A stretch of DNA of 64,000 bases. Source: Alkalihalobacillus pseudalcaliphilus. Lineage in GTDB: Bacteria; Bacillota; Bacilli; Bacillales; Bacillaceae_D. This document shows positions 44,559 to 53,118 of this stretch, one piece after another. Each line of letters starts with the position of its first letter. The stretch's first letter is position 1. The stretch spans positions 62,001 to 126,000 of the forward strand of contig NZ_JAQQWS010000001.1 of the NCBI RefSeq assembly GCF_028610675.1. The letters run 5' to 3'. The position numbers and the translations under genes were made by a program. Under the pieces are notes generated by a model. That model was not told the origin of the DNA, did no database searches, and saw only the letters and a list, made by a program, of their open reading frames with translations.

Positions 44559-45975
44559 TCTTGTCTCGATTAGGTTAGAAAACTTCCAATCCCATCTTGA
44601 TACGTGGGTTGATTTTGATGTAGGCTTAAATGTGATCGTCGGTCAGTCCGATAGTGGAAAGACCGCGATTATTCGAGCGATTCAATGGGCCCTATACAAC
44701 TTGCCAAGAGGAACAGATTTTATTCGGGTAGGAGCCAATTTTGTACGAGTAACCTTACAATTTGAAGGTGGAATTACGATAATTCGTGAGCGAACTAGCT
44801 CCAAAAATCGGTATATGATTCAGAAGCCGAATGAGGAAGAATTGATTTTAGAAGGGTTTGGTACACAAGTTCCTAAAGAGGTCTTAGAGGCTCATGGCAT
44901 GTATCCATTACGTGTAGATCGGGATAATGAGTTATATTTACATGTCGCCAAGCAATTAGACGGTCCCTTCTTGTTAGAACAAGCTGGGTCGGTACGAGCC
45001 AAAACGATTGGTCGGATAAGTGGTGCTCACTATTTAGATATGGCAATTCGAGATACTTCTAAAGATGTGGCTTCATTACAGCAACGTAAAAAACAAGGTC
45101 AGGAAACGGTTGACCAATTGGTGACTCAGCTTAAACCATACGAAGAGTTAGAAAAGTCTAAGCGACAGTTAGAGAAATCAGAGTTACTTTTGGAACAAAT
45201 TGAGCAAAAACGAAAAAAACTTGATAAATGGAAGGAATTAATTGTTCTTTATCAAAGGCAGCAGGCTGAGAAGTTAGTCATGCAGCGAACATTACAAACT
45301 GTAGAAGATGTTCATTTGTGGGAAGTGAATAATCAAAAATTAGCACAAATGCTTGTAAAATTAAAAGAGCTGCAGCGTAAACGGAGCTATGTCGAAGAAA
45401 CGAGAAAGAATCGCTTAATTTGTGAACAGTGGATTCATAAAACAAAGGACATAGATCAAATACAAACACTATACGATCGAGTCTTCGATTCAAATCATAA
45501 ACGCTTGAACTTATTCAAATTAGGTCGTCAATATCAACTTTTTATAAATCAAAGTAAAGAATCAAAAGAGCAGCTTCGGTTATCTGACTTTATTAAAGAA
45601 GAGCCGATTGAACAAATCGATCGAATTGCTAGACTTGTTGATAAGAGTAAGAAATTAAAGCAATTACAAGTTATAGTCGCCAGACATTCTGCAGAGAAGA
45701 AAAAGGCCAAGAGAGAACATGAAAATTATCGTGATTTAACGGATGTTCAGCAAAGAATAGAACAAATCAGTCAACTAACCCAACGTTTTATCGTATTAAA
45801 TGGCTTTGTTACAAGGCATAAAGAATTAGATGAACGTTTGCATAATGGTAAACAATTTATTGAAAGTAAGCTTAATGAATTACAGACATTAGAGCTTGAA
45901 TATGAGCAAGAGTTATTACAAAGAGGCACATGCCCGGTCTGTGGTCAAGAAGTGAAGGAATTGATTGAAAAGTAA
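44551..45975 (+). CDS. Rad50/SbcC-like ATPase, N-terminal half with zinc hook
   Basis: 474-aa protein starting with the SMC/Rad50 beta strand (VSIRLENFQSH), Walker A GQSDSGKT at 31-38 and the Q-loop region near 130-140, then a long charged coiled coil from about 165. It ends with CPVCGQEVKELIEK; CPVC at 461-464 is the Rad50 zinc-hook form. The signature, Walker B and H-loop are missing, because the polypeptide ends at the hook; these motifs appear in the third frame downstream (46241-46906). ATG 44551 follows GGGGGAGG. Together with the phosphoesterase it looks like an SbcCD variant with a divided ATPase. Confidence 0.87.
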   Translation: MNNLVSIRLENFQSHLDTWVDFDVGLNVIVGQSDSGKTAIIRAIQWALYNLPRGTDFIRVGANFVRVTLQFEGGITIIRERTSSKNRYMIQKPNEEELILEGFGTQVPKEVLEAHGMYPLRVDRDNELYLHVAKQLDGPFLLEQAGSVRAKTIGRISGAHYLDMAIRDTSKDVASLQQRKKQGQETVDQLVTQLKPYEELEKSKRQLEKSELLLEQIEQKRKKLDKWKELIVLYQRQQAEKLVMQRTLQTVEDVHLWEVNNQKLAQMLVKLKELQRKRSYVEETRKNRLICEQWIHKTKDIDQIQTLYDRVFDSNHKRLNLFKLGRQYQLFINQSKESKEQLRLSDFIKEEPIEQIDRIARLVDKSKKLKQLQVIVARHSAEKKKAKREHENYRDLTDVQQRIEQISQLTQRFIVLNGFVTRHKELDERLHNGKQFIESKLNELQTLELEYEQELLQRGTCPVCGQEVKELIEK

Positions 45976-45990
45976 GGAGAGATGATTGGA

Positions 45991-46248
45991 ATGAATCACG
46001 AACATATAGAACAAGATTTAACGAAAATGAAACGTACGATTGAACAAGCTAAGGATATGCGTTATCGAGCAGAGGCTAAGCTTGAAGAATTGGAAAACCA
46101 AGAAAAACGATTACTTGCCGAGCTTGATGAGTTAGGTGTTAAGCCAGAGAATTTAGATCATGAAATCGAAAGCCTTGAAAAGGAAATTGAGCAAGCCTTA
46201 GAGGAGGCATGGTCATTAATACCAAAGGAACTCATGAAGAATGACTAG
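45991..46248 (+). CDS. small coiled-coil protein between the two Rad50-like halves
   Basis: 85-aa acidic helical protein with heptad-like runs (LTKMKRTIEQAKDMRYRAEA, EIESLEKEIEQALEEAW). No known domain recognised. ATG 45991 is chosen over ATG 45982, as GGAGAG lies 9 bases upstream of the later start. It overlaps the next frame by 8 bp (ATGACTAG). By position it could be the returning arm of the coiled coil made as a separate chain, or an independent assembly factor; this is inference. Confidence 0.7.
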   Translation: MNHEHIEQDLTKMKRTIEQAKDMRYRAEAKLEELENQEKRLLAELDELGVKPENLDHEIESLEKEIEQALEEAWSLIPKELMKND

Positions 46249-46906
46249 TTACTCAAAAGAAATTGCGGAGTTGAAAAAGCAAATCCAAGAAAAAAATCAT
46301 GAATGGATACGACACGACGCAAGAAAAAAGTTGTTATTAGAGCAACTAGAGAAAAAGGAACAAGAACTAAATCAGTACGAAGAAACGATTGATATTTATG
46401 AGAAAGCAAGGGTTCTGTTACAGCAATCAGCTGAATATGCAAGAGAGCAAGCTAAGCAGCAGATGGAAAATCTAGTGACAAACGCCCTGCAGTATGTTTT
46501 TGGTCCACTTTTTTCTTTTGTGATTGAAATAGAAGAGCATGGCAGTCGTGCTGTCGCTGAATTTTATGTGGTAACGGATTATGAAGGTGTTCAAGTAAAA
46601 ACAAAACCACAGGATTCAAGAGGTGGAGGGGTCGTGGATATCGTAACACTGGCTTTGCGTGTCGCCTTAATCGAAACGATTCAGCCAAAACTACGCGGTG
46701 CCTTGTTATTAGATGAACCTGGAAAGCATGTTTCGGGCGAGTATGTGCATTATTTATATGATTTTCTTAAATCGCTCAGTATGATGTTTGAACGCCAAGT
46801 AATTATGATTACGCACAATCACCATCTTGCTGAATCAGGTGATAAGGCCTATCAGGTTACCATACGAGATGGTGTGAGTGAGGTGCTAGTTCTTGACAAC
46901 TCTTGA
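46241..46906 (+). CDS. Rad50/SbcC-like ATPase, C-terminal half
   Basis: 221-aa protein: N-terminal coiled coil (1-78), then the C-terminal ABC lobe with signature SRGGGVVDIVTLALR (126-140), Walker B GALLLDEPGKHV (153-164) and H-loop MITHNHHL (189-196). It lacks a Walker A, which the upstream 474-aa protein supplies. Hence the two chains should assemble one ATP site per pair. The rny promoter overlaps its stop codon. Confidence 0.87.
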   Translation: MTSYSKEIAELKKQIQEKNHEWIRHDARKKLLLEQLEKKEQELNQYEETIDIYEKARVLLQQSAEYAREQAKQQMENLVTNALQYVFGPLFSFVIEIEEHGSRAVAEFYVVTDYEGVQVKTKPQDSRGGGVVDIVTLALRVALIETIQPKLRGALLLDEPGKHVSGEYVHYLYDFLKSLSMMFERQVIMITHNHHLAESGDKAYQVTIRDGVSEVLVLDNS

Positions 46907-46931
46907 CAATCGTGTATACGAGCTTTACAAT
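46903..46931 (+). promoter_or_regulatory. rny promoter
   Basis: TTGACA 46903-46908, exactly 17 bp, TACAAT 46926-46931: a near-consensus SigmaA promoter overlapping the stop of the preceding gene. A second TTGACA lies at 46893-46898. The leader holds a stem TATGCGG/CCGCATA at 46939-46972. Confidence 0.8.
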
Positions 46932-47055
46932 TATATGGTATGCGGGTGATTATTTTATCCTTTTTCCGCATATAAACAAAATGGTTAGAAACATAATAAA
47001 CATGATTATTTGCATGTATGGAACCAACAATTAGATAGCAAGAGGAGGTGAAAGA

Positions 47056-48630
47056 GTGGATGGTTTAACAAGTGGTTTCCTCTTCCCTGCTTTGCTTGTT
47101 GTCGCCGTATTAATCGGTGCAGTTGTTGGATATCTTGTTCGAAAATCCATTGCAGAAGCGAAAATTTCAAGTGCGGAGCAAGCCGCCAAACAAATTGTGG
47201 AAGACGCGAAGCGCGATGCTGAATCTAGTCGAAAAGAAGCGATCTTAGAAGCGAAGGATGAAATTCATCAAATTCGTACCGAAGCTGAAAGTGAAGTTCG
47301 TGAACGACGAAATGAGATTCAAAAACAAGAGAATCGTTTGGTACAAAAAGAAGAGATCCTAGACCGTAAGAGTGAAACTTTGGACAAAAAAGAAGAAGCT
47401 TTGGATAAAAGGGAGGAATCTCTCACCAAAAAACAACGACAAGTTGAAGAAACGGAAAGCAAGATTGAGGAAATCGTACAAAAACAAAAAGATGAGCTGG
47501 AGCGCATCTCTGGATTTACTCGTGAAGAAGCACGAGAATCTATCCGGAACGAACTAGAAGGTGAGCTAGCTCATGAGACAGCTATTTTCATTAAAGAAAG
47601 AATGACACAAGCAAAAGAAGAGGCAGATAAAAAGGCTAGAGAAATTTTATCATTAGCCCTTCAACGTTGTTCTGCTGATCATGTGGCAGAAACAACCGTT
47701 TCCGTAGTCACTCTTCCAAATGATGAGATGAAAGGTCGAATTATCGGTCGTGAGGGTCGAAATATTCGAGCATTAGAAACGTTAACAGGTATTGATTTAA
47801 TTATTGATGATACACCTGAAGCGGTAATTTTATCCGGCTTTGATCCAATTCGCCGTGAAATTGCTCGTGCAGCATTAGAGAAACTAGTTCAAGATGGACG
47901 AATTCATCCTGCTCGAATTGAAGAAATGGTGGATAAGTCAAGAAGAGAAGTGGACGAGGCAATCCGCGAATATGGTGAGCAAGCAACCTTTGAGATGGGT
48001 ATTCATGGTTTACACCCTGATTTAATTAAGATTTTAGGTCGTCTCAAATTCAGAACAAGCTATGGACAAAATGTTCTTAAGCACTCGACAGAAGTTGCTT
48101 ATTTAGCTGGTTTAATGGCTGCTGAACTTGGTGAAGATGTCAAGCTTGCCAAACGTGCTGGCTTACTTCATGATATCGGTAAAGCGATTGACCATGAAGT
48201 CGAAGGTAGTCATGTTGAGATTGGTGTTGAGCTGGCAAGTAAATATAAAGAGCATCCAGTCGTGATCAATGCGATTGCTTCCCATCATGGTGATGTAGAA
48301 TCAACATCTGTCATCTCGACGATTGTGGCGGCAGCAGATGCCCTTTCTGCAGCAAGACCTGGAGCAAGACGTGAGACTTTAGAAACGTATATTAAACGAC
48401 TTGAGAAACTTGAAGAGATCTCGGAATCGTTTGACGGCGTTGAAAAAACTTATGCGATTCAAGCTGGGCGTGAAGTACGTATTATGGTTCGCCCTGATGT
48501 AGTTGACGATGCTCTAGCGCATAAATTAGCTCGAGAAATTACGAAGAAAATAGAAGATGAACTTGACTATCCTGGTCATATTCGTGTTACAGTAATTCGT
48601 GAAACAAGAGCCGTTGAATATGCAAAATAA
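47056..48630 (+). CDS. rny: ribonuclease Y
   Basis: Membrane-bound endoribonuclease that starts mRNA decay (524 aa, ymdA). One N-terminal membrane helix (about 8-25), a long Glu/Lys/Arg coiled coil (30-200), KH domain (MKGRIIGREGRNIRALE) and HD domain with HDIGKAIDHE and HHGD. GTG start behind AGAGGAGGTGAAAGA. RicA, a partner of the RNase Y-modulating RicAFT complex, is encoded about 3 kb downstream. Confidence 0.98.
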   Translation: MDGLTSGFLFPALLVVAVLIGAVVGYLVRKSIAEAKISSAEQAAKQIVEDAKRDAESSRKEAILEAKDEIHQIRTEAESEVRERRNEIQKQENRLVQKEEILDRKSETLDKKEEALDKREESLTKKQRQVEETESKIEEIVQKQKDELERISGFTREEARESIRNELEGELAHETAIFIKERMTQAKEEADKKAREILSLALQRCSADHVAETTVSVVTLPNDEMKGRIIGREGRNIRALETLTGIDLIIDDTPEAVILSGFDPIRREIARAALEKLVQDGRIHPARIEEMVDKSRREVDEAIREYGEQATFEMGIHGLHPDLIKILGRLKFRTSYGQNVLKHSTEVAYLAGLMAAELGEDVKLAKRAGLLHDIGKAIDHEVEGSHVEIGVELASKYKEHPVVINAIASHHGDVESTSVISTIVAAADALSAARPGARRETLETYIKRLEKLEEISESFDGVEKTYAIQAGREVRIMVRPDVVDDALAHKLAREITKKIEDELDYPGHIRVTVIRETRAVEYAK

Positions 48631-48655
48631 AAAAGCGACAATTGTCGCTTTTTTA
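48631..48655 (+). terminator. terminator after rny
   Basis: AAAAGCGACA pairs with TGTCGCTTTT in a near-continuous palindrome, followed by more T. Confidence 0.92.
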
Positions 48656-48744
48656 TTTTGGGCAAATGGATATATGGGTGTAGATGACGAAGAGAGAAAG
48701 ATCGATTATACTATTGAAAGACTAATGATAGAAATGAGGATGTT

Positions 48745-49542
48745 ATGAGAATTTTATTTGTTGGTGACGTAGTTGGCTCACCAGGTAGAGCAATGGTAGA
48801 TGAATATCTGCCCAGATTAAAACAGAAATACAAACCTACTTTGACTATTATAAATGGGGAGAACGCTGCATCTGGTAAAGGCATTACTGAAAAAATATAT
48901 AAAGGGTTTTTAGATGCAGGAGCTCAAGCTATTACATTAGGAAATCATAGTTTTGATAAAAAGGAAATTTTTGATTTTATTGATGATGCCAAAAATCTTG
49001 TTCGACCTGCCAATTATCCCCCGGGTGTTCCAGGTAAAGGTTATACGTTTGTGAAAATTAATCAAATTGAGGTTGCCGTTATTAATTTAATGGGAAGGAC
49101 TTTTTTACCGCCTATTGATTGTCCTTTTAGAAAAGCCGATCAAATTTTAGCAGAAGTGAAAAAAAGAACACCATATATTTTTGTTGATTTCCATGCTGAG
49201 GCCACAAGTGAAAAGCAGGCAATGGGGTGGTATTTAGATGGAAAAGTGACGGCTGTAGTAGGTACTCATACGCATGTGCAAACGGCCGATGAACGGATTT
49301 TACCGGAAGGGACAGCTTATATCACTGATGTTGGGATGACAGGTCCGTATGACGGGATTTTAGGTGTAGAAAAAGATGTTATCATTCAGCGATTTTTAAC
49401 AAGTTTACCAGCAAGGTTTGAAGTAACGCATGGAAGGGAACAATTAAACGGAGTGGTAATTGATGTCGACCCGAAGACGGGGTTAGCAAAATCAATTCAA
49501 CGAATTCTTATTAATGAAGATCAGCCCTTCTTTTCTATATAA
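48745..49542 (+). CDS. ymdB: YmdB metallophosphoesterase (cyclic-nucleotide phosphodiesterase type)
   Basis: 265-aa phosphoesterase of the YmdB/DR1281 family; in B. subtilis it affects biofilm and motility choice and hydrolyses cyclic nucleotides in vitro. Motifs: FVGDVVGSPGR at the N terminus, NGENAASGKG, LGNHSFDKKE and VVGTHTHVQTAD. Located between rny and spoVS as in B. subtilis. A small hairpin (CTAAAGAA/TTCTTTAG, 49548-49566) follows the stop without a clear T-run. Confidence 0.96.
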   Translation: MRILFVGDVVGSPGRAMVDEYLPRLKQKYKPTLTIINGENAASGKGITEKIYKGFLDAGAQAITLGNHSFDKKEIFDFIDDAKNLVRPANYPPGVPGKGYTFVKINQIEVAVINLMGRTFLPPIDCPFRKADQILAEVKKRTPYIFVDFHAEATSEKQAMGWYLDGKVTAVVGTHTHVQTADERILPEGTAYITDVGMTGPYDGILGVEKDVIIQRFLTSLPARFEVTHGREQLNGVVIDVDPKTGLAKSIQRILINEDQPFFSI

Positions 49543-49582
49543 TCAGACTAAAGAATGATTCTTTAGAAATTTATATGTGAAA

Positions 49583-49611
49583 GCAGGAATATGTCTTGAT
49601 TTTGCGAAATA
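49583..49611 (+). promoter_or_regulatory. candidate SigmaH promoter of spoVS
   Basis: GCAGGAATA at 49583-49591 fits the SigmaH -35 (RNAGGAWWW), and GCGAAATA at 49604-49611 approximates the -10 at an 11-12 bp distance. spoVS of B. subtilis is SigmaH-dependent. The -10 is imperfect. Confidence 0.45.
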
Positions 49612-49731
49612 TTAATAACTATCGGCATCTCTTGTACAATATCACCCAAGAGTGTATGTTCAATTGGTTTACCTTTTGTCCACGTCTTAGCTAGAACGAT
49701 TATTTAGTCGTCATAAAAGGAGGTACAAGAA

Positions 49732-49992
49732 ATGGAAGTTTTAAAAGTTTCAGCAAAATCCACACCAAATTCTGTCGCTGGTGCTCTAGCTGGAGTCATT
49801 CGTGAACGAGGAGCAGCGGAAATTCAAGCGATTGGAGCAGGAGCCCTGAACCAATCAATTAAAGCGATTGCGATTGCACGAGGGTTTGTCGCACCGAGTG
49901 GAATTGACTTAGTTTGTATTCCTGCTTTCACTGATATTGAAATTGATGGTGAAGAGCGAACGGCGATTAAACTGATTGTTGAGCCAAGATAA
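49732..49992 (+). CDS. spoVS: stage V sporulation protein S
   Basis: 86-aa Alba-like protein needed for normal spore coat and septation control. Highly conserved sequence: MEVLKVSAKSTPNSVAGALA, IGAGALNQSIKAIAIARGFV. ATG behind AAAGGAGGTACAAGAA. It stands alone between ymdB and miaB; the tdh and kbl genes found here in B. subtilis are absent. Confidence 0.98.
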   Translation: MEVLKVSAKSTPNSVAGALAGVIRERGAAEIQAIGAGALNQSIKAIAIARGFVAPSGIDLVCIPAFTDIEIDGEERTAIKLIVEPR

Positions 49993-50030
49993 TTGCCGTA
50001 ACAACATGAATGTGTATCAGCATATGGCTG

Positions 50031-50063
50031 GCCATAGGAAGAGATTCTTCTTATGGCTTTTTT
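50031..50063 (+). terminator. terminator after spoVS
   Basis: GCCATAGGAAGA 50031-50042 pairs with TCTTCTTATGGC 50046-50057 (one G-U), then six T. The remaining bases to miaB show no gene. Confidence 0.9.
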
Positions 50064-50230
50064 ATGGTGTCTTTGACGATTTATGGGCGACATAGAAGAT
50101 TCATTGTTTTTCAAGATAAAGACAAGTATAATATACTATTGAATGTTTCCATTTTGTTGATTCGTTTCACCTATCTTTCTGTAGTTCTAGTTATGATAGG
50201 TTTTGATATTGAAGGAAAGGGAGTTTTTTC

Positions 50231-51856
50231 ATGAATGAAGAACAAAGATTAGGGAGTCATGGAAATACAGAAGAGTCTTCCGAAAAGGACGTAAAATCCT
50301 CGAACGGAAAAGCTAAAGACTATAGTAAGTATTTCGATTTTTCTAATGCCAAAATAATCTCGGAAGATGGAAATAAAAAAGTGATTCGAATTCAGGGTCG
50401 AGAGATCTCTATTTTAGATCAACCAGATTATAAGCAAGGAAAGCGTCGTGGCAAAGAGGATATTCAGGTAATTCGTCCAGACTCTTTAATCCCAGATGAT
50501 ATGAAACATATTGGTGTAGGAAAAAAGTTTATGATTCGCACATATGGCTGTCAAATGAATGTTCATGACTCAGAGAATATGAGCGGGTTATTATTAGAAA
50601 TGGGGTTTTCTGAAACGGATCGTACTGAGGATGCCGATGTCATTCTTCTAAATACGTGTGCGATACGTGAAAATGCTGAGAATAAAGTGTTTGGTGAAAT
50701 CGGTCATTTGAAAACATTAAAGCAAGAACGCCCTGAGTTAATTCTTGGTATTTGTGGCTGTATGTCACAGGAAGAAAGTGTCGTCAATCGGATTATGCAA
50801 AAGCATCAGCATATGGATTTAATCTTTGGGACTCATAATATCCATCGCTTACCACATTTGCTTAAGGAAGCTATTTTTGGTAAAGAAATGGTCATTGAGG
50901 TTTGGTCAAAAGAAGGCGATATTATTGAAAACATGCCACGAGAAAGAAAAGGAAAGACGCAAGCCTGGGTTAATATAATGTATGGCTGTGATAAGTTCTG
51001 TACATACTGTATCGTGCCTTATACACGGGGGAAGGAAAGAAGTAGACGTCCTGAAGATATCATTGAGGAAGTGCGTAATTTAGCGAGACAAGGTTATAAA
51101 GAAATTACATTACTTGGACAAAATGTGAATGCTTACGGGAAGGATTTAAAGGATATCGATTATCGATTAGGACATTTAATGGATGATATCCATAAAATTG
51201 ATATCCCTCGTGTAAGGTTTACAACAAGTCACCCTCGTGATTTTGATGATCACCTTATTCAAGTACTTGCTAAAGGTGGCAATTTAGTTGAACATATTCA
51301 TTTACCTGTACAGCATGGGAATTCACAAATACTCAAGCTGATGGCACGTAAGTATTCTCGTGAACAATATATTGAGTTAGCAAATAAAATTAAAGACACG
51401 ATTCCTAATGCTTCGTTTACAACCGATTTAATTGTTGGTTTTCCAAACGAAACCGAAGAACAATTTGAGGATACATTATCATTAGTACGTGAGATTGAAT
51501 TTGATAGTGCGTTTACGTATATTTATTCGCCTCGTGAAGGTACACCTGCAGCAAAAATGAAAGACAATGTCCCTGACGAAGTGAAAAAGGAACGACTTGC
51601 TCGTTTAAATGCATTAGTTAACGAGATCTCTGCAAAGAAAAACCTTGATTATGAAGGGAAAGTTGTAGAGGTTCTTGTAGAAGGTGAAAGTAAGAAAAAT
51701 CCGGACGTTCTAGCAGGGCGTACACGGACGAATCGTTTAGTGAATTTTAGAGGTCCAAAATCGGCCATAGGAACAATCGTGTATGTGAAAGTTACGGATG
51801 TAAAAACGTGGTCATTAAGTGGAGAGTTAGTTCAATCAGTGGAGGTAACGAAATAA
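50231..51856 (+). CDS. miaB: tRNA-2-methylthio-N6-dimethylallyladenosine synthase
   Basis: Radical-SAM methylthiotransferase acting on A37 of tRNAs after MiaA (541 aa). Three Cys for the second cluster: YGCQMN (C107), NTCAIRENA and GICGCMSQ. The radical SAM motif is CDKFCTYC, and a TRAM domain closes the protein (about 470-535). An N-terminal low-complexity extension of about 95 residues precedes the MTTase domain, as in other Bacillus MiaB. ricA begins on the last base of its stop codon. Confidence 0.97.
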   Translation: MNEEQRLGSHGNTEESSEKDVKSSNGKAKDYSKYFDFSNAKIISEDGNKKVIRIQGREISILDQPDYKQGKRRGKEDIQVIRPDSLIPDDMKHIGVGKKFMIRTYGCQMNVHDSENMSGLLLEMGFSETDRTEDADVILLNTCAIRENAENKVFGEIGHLKTLKQERPELILGICGCMSQEESVVNRIMQKHQHMDLIFGTHNIHRLPHLLKEAIFGKEMVIEVWSKEGDIIENMPRERKGKTQAWVNIMYGCDKFCTYCIVPYTRGKERSRRPEDIIEEVRNLARQGYKEITLLGQNVNAYGKDLKDIDYRLGHLMDDIHKIDIPRVRFTTSHPRDFDDHLIQVLAKGGNLVEHIHLPVQHGNSQILKLMARKYSREQYIELANKIKDTIPNASFTTDLIVGFPNETEEQFEDTLSLVREIEFDSAFTYIYSPREGTPAAKMKDNVPDEVKKERLARLNALVNEISAKKNLDYEGKVVEVLVEGESKKNPDVLAGRTRTNRLVNFRGPKSAIGTIVYVKVTDVKTWSLSGELVQSVEVTK

Positions 51857-52287
51857 TGGAAGCAAAGTATACTAGACAAGATATAATTGAAAAAGCAAAA
51901 GACTTAGCCGTGATGATGGCTCAAACAGAAGAGGTTGATTTTTTTAAGAAGGCAGAGAAAAAGATTAATGAGCACCTTCGTGTTCAAGAATTAATCGCAC
52001 AAATTAAGAAGTTACAAAAAGAAGCGGTTAATTTAAAGCATTATCAGAAAGGTGAAGCTTTAAAGCAAACAGAAGCAAAGATTGAGGAATTGCAGACGGA
52101 AATTGAGGAAATCCCACTTGTGCAAGAATTCCAACAAAGTCAAGCCGATGTCAATGACCTTCTTCAAATTGTGACAAATGCCATTTCACGAAAAATTACA
52201 GAAGAAGTAATTATTTCAATGGGTGGCGATGTCCAAAAAGGAACAACGATGAAAAACCCTCTTATTCAAGATTCATGTGAAAAATAA
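51856..52287 (+). CDS. ricA: RicA (YmcA), subunit of the RicAFT complex
   Basis: 143-aa helical protein of the YlbF/YmcA family. In B. subtilis RicA, RicF and RicT form an iron-sulfur complex that binds RNase Y and is needed for biofilm formation, competence and sporulation. The Cys near the C terminus (QDSCEK) fits a cluster ligand. The open frame extends upstream to 51808 within miaB, but ATG 51856 with GGAGGTAACGAAATA is the start. Confidence 0.94.
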   Translation: MEAKYTRQDIIEKAKDLAVMMAQTEEVDFFKKAEKKINEHLRVQELIAQIKKLQKEAVNLKHYQKGEALKQTEAKIEELQTEIEEIPLVQEFQQSQADVNDLLQIVTNAISRKITEEVIISMGGDVQKGTTMKNPLIQDSCEK

Positions 52288-52295
52288 GTAAATGG

Positions 52296-52330
52296 AACCA
52301 GGAAGGCGTCGAGGGCTTTTCTGGTTTTTT
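52296..52330 (+). terminator. terminator after ricA
   Basis: AACCAGGAAGGC 52296-52307 pairs with GCTTTTCTGGTT (G-U pairs included), followed by T. Between here and cotE (to 52520) no gene is seen. Confidence 0.85.
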
Positions 52331-52521
52331 CTAATGTAAACAAAATGATAGCCTCAATCTTTAGTAAGTGCTGAAGTAGTGGTAGTCACGTTTTCTCGAA
52401 GATAGATGGGATTTTATTCTGCCGTCACGGCGAAGTTGGCCCACATTTCCTGCTTTTCACTGTGAGTATACCTCAATCTCACTGCCATATTAGTTTTCTT
52501 ACATTCATAGAAAACTTAAAA

Positions 52522-52544
52522 AAAGACCAGGGTTACTGGTCTTT
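52522..52544 (-). terminator. terminator of cotE (minus strand)
   Basis: AAAGACCAG 52522-52530 and CTGGTCTTT 52536-52544 form a 9-bp stem with loop GGTTA; on the minus strand it continues into a run of T. It overlaps the cotE stop codon. Confidence 0.88.
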
Positions 52545-53118
52545 AATTTTTTTCCATTTCTTGATGAAGGAAATTTGGGTCGAGACGCTCGAATTCTTCA
52601 TCGCTCACTTCATCCTCTTCATCATCCGACGCGAATGTTCGAATGACTCCATCTGGATTGCAAGCAACAGAGATTTTCGTTTCTCCAATACATTCAACTA
52701 AAAATTCACGTTCAACTTGTACGGCAACACGATTTCCATCCTCTGCAATCGTTGCTTCTAAAGTGTTTGGCTGTTGGATAGCCTCTGCTAAGACTTCCAT
52801 GTTTGTAGATAACACATTTTGGTCACGCTCTGTTAATTCAATAATGTCTGTAAAGGTGACTGTTTGCGAAACGACCTCCGTCTTCGTATTATTAGCATAC
52901 GAAAACCAAACATTAATGTCATAACTACCTGTTACTTCAACATTTTCACCTTTTTGTGCTGCATCATATTTGTGGTTAATGACCCAGCAACCAAGAATGC
53001 TCGTAGGCCTGTTTGTCGGTTTAATATGATGGGTAGCTTCTGAGAATTTACGTCCTCTCCCGCATACGGCTTTTGTTATGATCTCTCGATAATTAAAATC
53101 ATTTTGAGCCATGTTCAC
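52543..53118 (-). CDS. cotE: outer spore coat protein CotE
   Basis: Morphogenetic protein that directs outer-coat assembly (191 aa). Conserved blocks: YREIITKAVCGRGRKFSEAT, SILGCWVINHKYDA, YDINVWFSYANNTKTEVV, and VEREFLVECIGETKISV, then an acidic tail (DDEEDEVSDEEFERLDP). GTG at 53118 stands 5 bases after GAGGAGG; ATG at 53112 is the alternative start. It lies on the minus strand, opposite to all neighbours; in B. subtilis cotE runs with ymcA and mutS. Confidence 0.95.
   Translation of the reverse strand: MNMAQNDFNYREIITKAVCGRGRKFSEATHHIKPTNRPTSILGCWVINHKYDAAQKGENVEVTGSYDINVWFSYANNTKTEVVSQTVTFTDIIELTERDQNVLSTNMEVLAEAIQQPNTLEATIAEDGNRVAVQVEREFLVECIGETKISVACNPDGVIRTFASDDEEDEVSDEEFERLDPNFLHQEMEKN

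Noticed and set aside
44551..46906. Frameshift or assembly error explaining the split ATPase
   Set aside because: Each frame has its own start and Shine-Dalgarno, junctions are typical coupled overlaps, and the break coincides with the zinc hook. Resequencing or homologues would still be decisive.
50010..50234. 74-codon open frame with hydrophobic C-terminal part between spoVS and miaB
   Set aside because: It spans the spoVS terminator, has no convincing ribosome binding site, and overlaps the miaB Shine-Dalgarno and start.
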